From the NCBI GenBank assembly GCA_900552325.1, contig URZG01000102.1, forward strand, positions 1-7,492: DNA of 7,492 nucleotides. Direction: 5' to 3'. This DNA comes from an uncultured Porphyromonadaceae bacterium. Lineage in GTDB: Bacteria; Bacteroidota; Bacteroidia; Bacteroidales; Muribaculaceae. Positions 1-6,116 of this stretch are shown piece after piece. Below the pieces are notes generated by a model. The model ran no database searches. It saw only the letters and a program-made list of their open reading frames with translations, and had not been told where the DNA came from. Both the position numbers and the translations under genes were made by a program. Positions within the stretch are counted from its first letter, which is position 1; each line of letters begins with the position of its first letter.

Positions 1-1
1 C

Positions 2-358
2 TATGCGCTCTATCCGCAGAAAGTGACCCTGGCGCCCGATGATTCGCTGACGGTTGAATTCTCCCCTATCCCGCCACGTGTGACGCAACGCAAAAAACAG
101 GCCTTACATGACTCGGACAGTGACACCGAAGCCCGCGATAACGCAGATTCATCTCCGGAAGAGATCGAAACAATGCCCGCTGCTCCCGCTCCCGAGCCTC
201 TGGTGATCGGCCGGGATCATATAGAGTCCTGTTCACGCTGGAAAGGTCACACCGTGGTGAACTGCGCCAACGGGCTCCGTCTCATAATCCCCGACAGATC
301 ATTCACCGCACCCGGCGACAGTATCAGGTTTGAGGAACGTCTCGGAAGCGGCACGTAA
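2..358 (+). CDS. C-terminal part of an unrecognised protein (5' end outside window)
   Basis: The frame is open from base 2 and ends at TAA 356-358, giving 118 residues of a protein whose start lies upstream of the window. I do not recognise the family. Three parts can be seen. Residues about 1-27 (YALYPQKVTLAPDDSLTVEF onward) look like a beta-strand-rich stretch. Residues about 28-65 form an acidic, Ser/Asp/Glu-rich then Ala/Pro-rich segment that looks like a flexible linker. A compact C-terminal part of about 50 residues contains WKGHTVVNCANGLRLIIPD and ends GDSIRFEERLGSGT. No membrane segment or catalytic motif is visible. A GTG at 23 is in frame, but the reading continues upstream of it without a stop, so it is probably internal. 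A strong terminator hairpin follows, so this gene probably ends its transcript. That it is coding is likely; its function is unknown. Confidence 0.7.
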   Translation, partial: YALYPQKVTLAPDDSLTVEFSPIPPRVTQRKKQALHDSDSDTEARDNADSSPEEIETMPAAPAPEPLVIGRDHIESCSRWKGHTVVNCANGLRLIIPDRSFTAPGDSIRFEERLGSGT

Positions 359-373
359 TCTATAAGCCGACGG

Positions 374-420
374 AATAAACGGATCTGCATAATAAAGTAT
401 GTGCAGGTCCGTTTATTTTA
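374..420 (+). terminator. Intrinsic terminator after the first gene
   Basis: Bases 374-389 (AATAAACGGATCTGCA) pair with 402-417 (TGCAGGTCCGTTTATT) to form a 16-bp stem with one G-U pair and a 12-base loop. The 3' arm runs into a T-rich tail (TTTATTTTA) ending at 420. It lies 15 bases after the first gene's stop and before the DUF151 start at 438. The A-rich 5' arm gives a T-rich stretch on the other strand, so it could in principle act in both directions, but no - strand gene ends here. No clear promoter for the next gene is visible in 359-437. Confidence 0.75.
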
Positions 421-437
421 TGTACACTCATATCTGA

Positions 438-1094
438 ATGGAAAATAATCCTACCAACGAAAATTCCGACCGTATACGTCTCCACGTACTCGGCATCTCA
501 TACAGCCAGATACAGTCCGGCGCCTATGCGCTGATTCTGGCGCAGGATAACGGCCCCTACCGAATCCCCGTGGTGGTCGGTGCCGCGGAGGCCCAGTCCA
601 TAGCCATGAAAATGGAGGGAGTAATACCGCCGCGCCCCATGACCCACGACCTTTTCACAGCACTGGCCCAGGCATACGGCGTAGTGCTCAAGGAGGCTTT
701 CATCTATAAATTCGAGGACGGCATATTCTCATCCGAGCTTACTTTCATCGACGACGCCGGCACGGAAGTGGTGCTTGACGCACGCACATCCGATGCCATA
801 GCAATAGCCATGCGCACGAACTCCCCCGTCTACACGACAAAAGCCATTCTGTCAGAGACAGGCTTCATTATGGAAGTCAAGGATGTAGAGGACGAACTGC
901 CGTCCGACCGCGACATCCACGAGGCCATCACAGGTATCCAGAATCTCGAGAACTACTCCGTGGAGGAACTTGAGAAAGAACTCATGCGCTGCATTGACGA
1001 AGAAGAATACGAAAACGCCGCCAAAGTGCAGAAACTCCTCGCCAGAAAACGCGCCGGAGAGGGGGATGACACTCCCGCAGATTTGCCGGAGTAA
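438..1094 (+). CDS. Bifunctional nuclease family protein (DUF151 domain plus UVR motif)
   Basis: This 218-residue protein is probably cytoplasmic. Residues about 11-150 match the DUF151/BFN (DNase-RNase) family: VLGISYSQIQSGAYALILAQ near the start, RPMTHDLF at 66-73 and the hallmark DARTSDAIAIAMR at 114-126. Residues about 175-205 form a UvrB/UvrC-type helical motif (EELEKELMRCIDEEEYENAA, then KVQKLLARKR), which in UvrB/UvrC serves protein contacts. The domain pairing is familiar in Bacteroidota. Nuclease activity was reported for a plant member, but bacterial substrates are not settled, so the functional name is inherited from the family. The ATG at 438 is chosen because DUF151 homology begins about 10 residues later and a terminator lies just upstream. 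There is no clear Shine-Dalgarno sequence. The tail (GEGDDTPADLPE) is acidic and probably disordered. Confidence 0.93.
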   Translation: MENNPTNENSDRIRLHVLGISYSQIQSGAYALILAQDNGPYRIPVVVGAAEAQSIAMKMEGVIPPRPMTHDLFTALAQAYGVVLKEAFIYKFEDGIFSSELTFIDDAGTEVVLDARTSDAIAIAMRTNSPVYTTKAILSETGFIMEVKDVEDELPSDRDIHEAITGIQNLENYSVEELEKELMRCIDEEEYENAAKVQKLLARKRAGEGDDTPADLPE

Positions 1095-1105
1095 CAGTTT
1101 TTTTT
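1071..1105 (+). terminator. Possible weak terminator/attenuator overlapping the DUF151 stop
   Basis: ACTCC (1071-1075) pairs with GGAGT (1088-1092). After a C-C mismatch, GCA (1077-1079) pairs with TGC (1084-1086) around a four-base loop. The stem lies in the last codons and reaches the first base of the TAA stop. Five bases (AACAG) separate it from a run of eight T (1098-1105). That spacing is longer than in classical intrinsic terminators and the stem is interrupted, so termination would probably be partial. The T run also sits inside the putative promoter spacer of the next gene. Confidence 0.4.
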
Positions 1106-1114
1106 GTAACTTTG
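1082..1114 (+). promoter_or_regulatory. Bacteroidota-type promoter for the dxs-trkA-trkH cluster
   Basis: TAACTTTG at 1107-1114 is an exact match to the Bacteroidota -7 consensus TAnnTTTG. A TTTG at 1082-1085 could be the -33 element, with a 21-base spacer that contains the T8 run. Initiation a few bases past 1114 would give a leader of about 40 bases before the small membrane protein ATG at 1162. No other equally good match is seen before dxs, so this probably drives the whole cluster. The -7 match is direct observation; the -33 assignment and the start site are inference. Confidence 0.6.
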
Positions 1115-1161
1115 TAAGCCGAAGTTCATCACCGGTACCGTATCCCTCTCCCCCTCACAAC

Positions 1162-1359
1162 ATGAAAACATCAGTTATTCTCAGGTTCCTCATAATAGGC
1201 ATGCTGTGGCTTGGCTGCTGCATCTACCTGATAAACCGCATGATAGCCTCAGGAACGGAACTTACTTTGCTAAGTCTCTTCCCCATAGCGGCATCAGGCG
1301 TGATCGTTTTCGTGCCGCTATACAAGAAATATGTGCGAAATGGCAAACATCGAAAGTGA
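1162..1359 (+). CDS. Small two-helix membrane protein, unknown function
   Basis: This is a 65-residue reading frame, ATG 1162 to TGA 1357-1359. Two hydrophobic stretches are visible: residues about 5-27 (VILRFLIIGMLWLGCCIYLI) and about 34-53 (ELTLLSLFPIAASGVIVFVP). They are joined by a short loop and followed by a strongly basic tail (LYKKYVRNGKHRK). By the positive-inside rule the tail is probably cytoplasmic, giving a hairpin with both ends inside. I do not recognise a named family. It starts about 48 bases after the putative -7 element and overlaps the dxs start by 20-29 bases in another frame, which suggests it is translated and coupled to dxs. The same frame is open further upstream inside the DUF151 gene, but that extension is charged and shadows a recognised gene, so ATG 1162 is preferred. 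Its role beside isoprenoid and potassium genes is unknown. Confidence 0.72.
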   Translation: MKTSVILRFLIIGMLWLGCCIYLINRMIASGTELTLLSLFPIAASGVIVFVPLYKKYVRNGKHRK

Positions 1360-3280
1360 ATCACCCTCCACTCTCTTAGAGAAAATCTCTTCTCCGGCCG
1401 ACCTCCGGGCACTCACCGCAGGGCAGCTTCCCCGGGTATGTGCGGAAATCAGGGAATATCTCATCAGTTCCCTCTCCCGCAATCCGGGGCACTTCGCCTC
1501 CAGCATGGGCGCCGTGGAGATCACGGTGGCGCTTCACTATGTTTTCAATACACCCTATGACCGCATAGTGTGGGACGTCGGGCATCAGGCCTACGGTCAC
1601 AAACTGCTCACAGGGCGCCGAGAGCGCTTTGCAATGAACCGCAAATTCGGCGGTCTAAGCGGTTTCCCAAATCCCGACGAAAGCGAATACGATACTTTCT
1701 CGGCAGGCCATGCCTCCAACTCCATTTCTGCCGCACTCGGAATGGCCGTGGCATCGGAACTCAACAACGATTCTCCGCGACGCAATGTCGTGGCCGTAAT
1801 CGGCGACGCCTCCATCAGCGGCGGCCTCGCCTTCGAGGGGATAAACAATGCGGCAAACACCCCCAACAACCTCCTTATAATCCTCAACGACAACGATATG
1901 TCGATCGATGCCAACGTAGGCTCGCTACATTCCTATCTGGCCCGCATCACATCGTCGAAAGGATATAACAACCTACGATACAAAACTTACCGTCTGCTAA
2001 AGAAGCTGCATATCGTCACTGACAGCGGCCGCGGGCGGATAATGCGCTTCAACAACTCGCTAAAATCTCTTCTGTCACGGCAACAGAATATATTCGAAGG
2101 ACTCAACGTGCGTTACTTCGGGCCGGTGGACGGCCACGATGTGAACCAGCTGGTCCGCACACTGAACGATATCAAGGATATGACAGGTCCTCGTATCCTT
2201 CACATCAAGACCGTGAAAGGCAAAGGGTTCGCCCCCGCCGAGAAAGATCCCGCCGTATGGCATGCGCCGGGCAAATTCGATCCCGCCACAGGTGAACGTC
2301 AGTGCGCCTCCTCCGGAGGTAAGCTGAAATTCCAGGATGTATTCGGCGCTACCTTGCTCGATCTGGCACGCTCCGACAGGCGTGTGGTGGGTATCACTGC
2401 CGCTATGCCCACAGGCACCTCCGTAAATATCCTCGGCGATGCCATGCCCGGACGTATGTTTGACGTCGGTATTTCCGAGGAGCATGCCGTGACCTTTGCC
2501 GGCGGACTCGCCAAAGAAGGTCTGCGCCCCGTCGTGGCCATTTACTCCTCCTTCCTTCAGCGCTCCTATGACCAGATCATCAACGACATATCCCTGCAGC
2601 GGCTCCCGGTGATATTCTGCATAGACCGTGCCGGGCTTGTTGGCGAGGACGGCGCCACACACCACGGAGTGTTCGATATCGCATACCTCCGTGCTGTCCC
2701 CGGAATGACAGTGGGCGCCCCGCGCGATCTGGGGATGCTCCGCGATATGATGCACACCGCTCTGGCACACGAAAGCGGACCTTTCGCCATACGTTATCCG
2801 CGCGGCGGATGCCTCACGCCCTACGATCCGTCCCTTCCGGTAAAAGAGATCCTTCCCGGCACAGGCGAGAAACTTGCCGACGGGCAGGATGCGGTGATAA
2901 TTTCAGCCGGCACATCGGCCGATGATGTGACGGAGGCCCGTGCCATACTTCAGGAGAAAGGGATCTCCGCGGCACACTACGATCTCCGCTACGTGAAACC
3001 GCTCGATACCGCCATGCTCGACCGTATAGCCGGAGCGGGAGTGCCCGTAATCACCGTGGAGGACGGCTCTCTTATCGGGGGCGCGGGATCTGCCGTAAAC
3101 GAGTATTACCGCTCGGCCGACCGTGAAGTCGTGATAAAGTCGCTCGGAATCCCCGACAACTTTATATCGCAGGGCACGGTGCCTGAGTTGAAAAAGGCTG
3201 CCGGAATCGACGCCACAGCTATTGTCATGGCGGTGGAAACCTGCCTGAAGAATGAACACGCTAAAGTGCTGTCGTTATGA
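1331..3280 (+). CDS. dxs: 1-deoxy-D-xylulose-5-phosphate synthase
   Basis: DXS condenses pyruvate and glyceraldehyde 3-phosphate to 1-deoxy-D-xylulose 5-phosphate with release of CO2. It uses thiamine diphosphate (ThDP) and Mg2+, and opens the MEP isoprenoid pathway. The 649-residue product is full length, with all three transketolase-like domains. Visible residues include NPGH at 51-54 (His54), the ThDP motif GDASISGG at 158-165 paired with NDND at 186-189, and VDGHD at 266-270. The second domain has DVGISEEHAVTFAGG, with catalytic Glu383, then Tyr405, DRAGLVGEDGATHHG (Arg433, Asp440, His444) and YPRGG (Arg491). These line up with E. coli E370, Y392, R420, D427, H431 and R478 at a constant offset of 13. 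The start is ATG 1331 or the in-frame ATG 1340; both overlap the upstream small gene. The stop overlaps the trkA start as ATGA, implying coupled translation. Confidence 0.98.
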   Translation: MCEMANIESESPSTLLEKISSPADLRALTAGQLPRVCAEIREYLISSLSRNPGHFASSMGAVEITVALHYVFNTPYDRIVWDVGHQAYGHKLLTGRRERFAMNRKFGGLSGFPNPDESEYDTFSAGHASNSISAALGMAVASELNNDSPRRNVVAVIGDASISGGLAFEGINNAANTPNNLLIILNDNDMSIDANVGSLHSYLARITSSKGYNNLRYKTYRLLKKLHIVTDSGRGRIMRFNNSLKSLLSRQQNIFEGLNVRYFGPVDGHDVNQLVRTLNDIKDMTGPRILHIKTVKGKGFAPAEKDPAVWHAPGKFDPATGERQCASSGGKLKFQDVFGATLLDLARSDRRVVGITAAMPTGTSVNILGDAMPGRMFDVGISEEHAVTFAGGLAKEGLRPVVAIYSSFLQRSYDQIINDISLQRLPVIFCIDRAGLVGEDGATHHGVFDIAYLRAVPGMTVGAPRDLGMLRDMMHTALAHESGPFAIRYPRGGCLTPYDPSLPVKEILPGTGEKLADGQDAVIISAGTSADDVTEARAILQEKGISAAHYDLRYVKPLDTAMLDRIAGAGVPVITVEDGSLIGGAGSAVNEYYRSADREVVIKSLGIPDNFISQGTVPELKKAAGIDATAIVMAVETCLKNEHAKVLSL

Positions 3281-4620
3281 AAATCGTCATAGCCGGTGCA
3301 GGTGAAGTCGGCTCACACCTTGGCAAGCTCCTCTCCCGCGAGGAACAGGATATTGTGATGATCGACAGCGACCGAGAAAAGCTCGACAGACTCGACGCCA
3401 ACTATAACCTCATGACCTTTGTGGGAAGTCCTACATCGTTCAGGGCATTGTCGGGAGCCGGGGTCGACACTTCGTGCGATCTGTTCATTGCCGTGACCCC
3501 TTACGAGAACACCAATATAACCTCTTGCGCCATCGCCAAAAGCCTCGGGGCAAGGAAAACGGTGGCACGTATCGACAACTACGAGTTCCGCGATTCGCTT
3601 CACCGACCGTTCTTCGCTTCGATAGGTGTAGACCACCTGATATATCCCGAATATCTCGCCGCCCAGGAGATATGCACAGCGTTGCGCCGTCCATGGGTGC
3701 GCCAGTGGTTCGAGCTCAACGACGGGCGCCTCCTGCTCATAGGGGTCAAGGTGCGTGCCGGCGCCGCGCTGACAGGCAAAAGTCTGCGCGACATTACCGC
3801 GACGCAGCACAATTACCACGTGGCGGCCATAAAGCGTCGTCACGAGACTATCATTCCCCGCGGTAACGATGTTATCCAGCCCGACGATATCCTTTATTTC
3901 ACCACTACCGAGGAATTCGTCGACGATATACGCGACCTTTGCGGCAAAAAGGATTTCAAGGTACGCAATGTGATGGTTATGGGAGGGAGCCGGATAGCCG
4001 TCCGGCTCGCACACATGGCTTCTGAGAAACTGCGTATCACCATAATCGAGAACGATGCCGACCTCTGCCGCCGTCTCCCCGAGAAATGTTCGGGATGCAA
4101 CGTGCGCATTATCCACGGCGACGCCCGCAATAACGATGTGCTCCGCGAGGAGGGAATCGGCGCCATGGACGCTTTCGTGGCGTTGACCGACGCATCCGAG
4201 ACCAATATCCTGGCGTGTCTCGCGGCCAAAGAGATGGGGGTGAACAAGACTATCGCCGAAGTTGAGAACATTCAGTTCATCTCCGAGGCCGAAATCCTCA
4301 ATATAGGCACCATCGTCAACAAAAAGCTCCTCGCCTCCAGCAAGATATTCCAGCTGCTTCTCGACGCCGACGAAACCTCTTCGCGTTTCATGGCACTGGC
4401 CGACGCGGAGGTCGCCGAACTCGAGGCGCGCCCCGGCTCGAAAATAACCCGTGCTCCGGTAATGGACCTCAAACTGAGCCGCGACATGACGATCGCCGGT
4501 CTCATCCGCAACGGCCGGGGGATGCTTGTCGGAGGCCGCGACCGCATCCAGGCCGGCGACCATGTTCTTGTGTTCTGTCTCTCCGGTTCGATCCATAAGG
4601 TCGAGAAATTGTTCGTCTGA
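3277..4620 (+). CDS. trkA: Trk potassium uptake system NAD-binding regulator TrkA
   Basis: TrkA is the cytoplasmic, nucleotide-binding regulatory subunit that gates the TrkH potassium channel. The 447-residue product has the normal four-part layout: RCK-N about 1-125, RCK-C about 140-222, a second RCK-N about 230-350 and a second RCK-C about 365-447. The first half has a canonical dinucleotide motif GAGEVG (7-12) and Asp30 at the end of the second strand. The second half has GGSRIA (236-241), where the expected third and last glycines are Ser238 and Ala241, followed by IIENDAD and HGDARNNDVL (280-289). Its second site may therefore bind nucleotide weakly or differently. Its ATG overlaps the dxs stop by four bases (ATGA) and trkH follows 16 bases after its stop, so the regulator and channel are co-transcribed. 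Confidence 0.96.
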   Translation: MKIVIAGAGEVGSHLGKLLSREEQDIVMIDSDREKLDRLDANYNLMTFVGSPTSFRALSGAGVDTSCDLFIAVTPYENTNITSCAIAKSLGARKTVARIDNYEFRDSLHRPFFASIGVDHLIYPEYLAAQEICTALRRPWVRQWFELNDGRLLLIGVKVRAGAALTGKSLRDITATQHNYHVAAIKRRHETIIPRGNDVIQPDDILYFTTTEEFVDDIRDLCGKKDFKVRNVMVMGGSRIAVRLAHMASEKLRITIIENDADLCRRLPEKCSGCNVRIIHGDARNNDVLREEGIGAMDAFVALTDASETNILACLAAKEMGVNKTIAEVENIQFISEAEILNIGTIVNKKLLASSKIFQLLLDADETSSRFMALADAEVAELEARPGSKITRAPVMDLKLSRDMTIAGLIRNGRGMLVGGRDRIQAGDHVLVFCLSGSIHKVEKLFV

Positions 4621-4636
4621 AATTTTACGTAAAAAG

Positions 4637-6103
4637 ATGGCATACAGGTTTTCCGTGATAAACTGGCGCATGCTTATGCGTGTTATGGGATGGCTCCTCC
4701 TCATCGAGGGAGCGTTCATGCTCGTGCCGGTAGCCACAGCGCTCTATTACGGCGAGAAAGATCTGCAGGCATTTCTCTACGCCATAGCCATCACGGTGGT
4801 GACCGGAGCCGTCACCACCACCTGCGTGCGACCGCACCGCTTCGATATGGGAAAGCGCGACGGATTTCTCCTCACGGCTATGGTCTGGGTGGTGTTCTCT
4901 TTCTTCGGCATGATACCTTTCATGTTGAGCGGGATAAACATAAGTTTCTCCGACGCCTTCTTCGAGGCGATGTCGGGATTCACCACCACCGGGGCCTCCG
5001 TGATCGACAACAATGCCGACCTCAGTCATGCCGTACATATATGGCGCTCGCTGATGCAGTGGATCGGCGGCATGGGTATCATTCTGTTTACCCTCGCCGT
5101 GCTCCCGATGCTCAATTCCTCGGGAGGTATGCAGATGTTCAATGCCGAGGTAACGGGCATCACACACGAGAAACTGCGTCCGCGCGTAAGTTCCACAGCC
5201 AAGCGTCTATGGCTGGTGTACACCCTTCTGACGGTCTTTCTATGTTTTCTCTACTGGATAGGACCGATGGGCGCGTTCGACAGCGTATGCCATGCATTCT
5301 CCACGATGTCGACAGGCGGATTCTCCACACAGGCCGATTCTATAGGGGCATGGAACTCGCTGTATATCAAAATCGTGACCACGGTGTTCATGTTCATAGG
5401 AGGAGTGAACTTCGCGCTGATCTTCAAACTGTCGACCGGTCAGGTGCGCACCGTATGGCGCAACGAGACGTTCAGACTATACATAATGCTCATTGTGAGC
5501 GTTTTCATATTTTTCGACGTGGCGCTGCTCCTGAATTCCGCCTTTCATCCCGGCCTGGAAGGACTCACCATTGACCCGCTCTTCCAGATAGTCTCCATGA
5601 TGTCGTCGACAGGATATGTCGTTGAGGGTTCGCAGGAGTGGGGCAACGCCATATTCTCGGTGACTCTGCTGCTGATGTTTTTCGGTGCATGTGCCGGTTC
5701 GACTTCCGGAGGCGCGAAAATCGACCGCGCGCTTCTGCTTTGGAAAAACTCGCGCAACGAACTTTACCGCTGCATCTACCCCAACCATGTACTGTCTGTA
5801 AGCTCAAACGGGCGCACAATGTCGCCCGAACTCGTCAATAAGGTCGGTGTATTCCTCTGCCTCTACGTTCTGGTAATAATTGCAGGCGGCATCATTCTTT
5901 CCGCTATGGGACAGTCGGTTCACGAGGCGTTTTTCTCCGCATTTTCATGCGTGAGCAACACGGGCCTCGCCATCACCGACAACGGCTCTTTCGCCGCCGT
6001 ATCCGACGGCGGCAAATGGGTACTCTCACTGCTGATGCTAACCGGGCGCCTCGAGGTATTCACCGTTCTGGTACTCTTCACCCCGACATTATGGAGCAAA
6101 TAA
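4637..6103 (+). CDS. trkH: Trk potassium uptake channel TrkH
   Basis: TrkH is the inner-membrane K+-translocating subunit that works with TrkA. The 488-residue protein is hydrophobic throughout, with the four pore-loop repeats of the Trk/Ktr/HKT superfamily. The selectivity-filter signatures are FTTTGAS (115-121), STMSTGGF (222-229), MMSSTGY (321-327) and CVSNTGL (439-443 for SNTGL). Each keeps the key glycine: Gly119, Gly227 or 228, Gly326 and Gly443. FFGACAGSTSGG (348-359) and the C-terminal GRLEVFTVLVLFTP are also typical. The frame is open further upstream inside trkA, but that stretch is unlike TrkH. ATG 4637 gives the usual N-terminus (MAYRFSVINWRMLMRVMGWL) and length, so it is chosen; AAAAAG just before it is at best a weak ribosome-binding site. 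Potassium specificity is inferred from the family and from pairing with trkA. Confidence 0.96.
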   Translation: MAYRFSVINWRMLMRVMGWLLLIEGAFMLVPVATALYYGEKDLQAFLYAIAITVVTGAVTTTCVRPHRFDMGKRDGFLLTAMVWVVFSFFGMIPFMLSGINISFSDAFFEAMSGFTTTGASVIDNNADLSHAVHIWRSLMQWIGGMGIILFTLAVLPMLNSSGGMQMFNAEVTGITHEKLRPRVSSTAKRLWLVYTLLTVFLCFLYWIGPMGAFDSVCHAFSTMSTGGFSTQADSIGAWNSLYIKIVTTVFMFIGGVNFALIFKLSTGQVRTVWRNETFRLYIMLIVSVFIFFDVALLLNSAFHPGLEGLTIDPLFQIVSMMSSTGYVVEGSQEWGNAIFSVTLLLMFFGACAGSTSGGAKIDRALLLWKNSRNELYRCIYPNHVLSVSSNGRTMSPELVNKVGVFLCLYVLVIIAGGIILSAMGQSVHEAFFSAFSCVSNTGLAITDNGSFAAVSDGGKWVLSLLMLTGRLEVFTVLVLFTPTLWSK

Positions 6104-6116
6104 ATTAACCGACGCA

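Noticed and set aside
970..1161. Upstream extension of the small membrane protein into the DUF151 gene
   Set aside because: That stretch shadows the UVR motif of a recognised protein and is polar and charged; ATG 1162 sits right before the first membrane segment and downstream of the promoter motif.
1258..1270. TTACTTTGC inside the small membrane protein as a second dxs promoter
   Set aside because: It has only one base between TA and TTTG instead of two, and no -33 partner was evident.
2075..2770. Antisense open frame (231 codons) inside dxs
   Set aside because: It lies wholly opposite well-conserved DXS catalytic domains, is rich in His/Gly/Cys without pattern, and has no promoter-like signal.
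4526..4636. N-terminal extension of TrkH by 37 residues into trkA
   Set aside because: The extra residues are Ser/Arg-rich and unlike TrkH. ATG 4637 gives the normal N-terminus and family length.
3313..4737. Long antisense open frame (474 codons) opposite trkA and the start of trkH
   Set aside because: The + strand there encodes clear TrkA and TrkH. The antisense product has no recognisable motif, crosses the gene boundary, and is the kind of shadow frame expected in GC-rich coding DNA.
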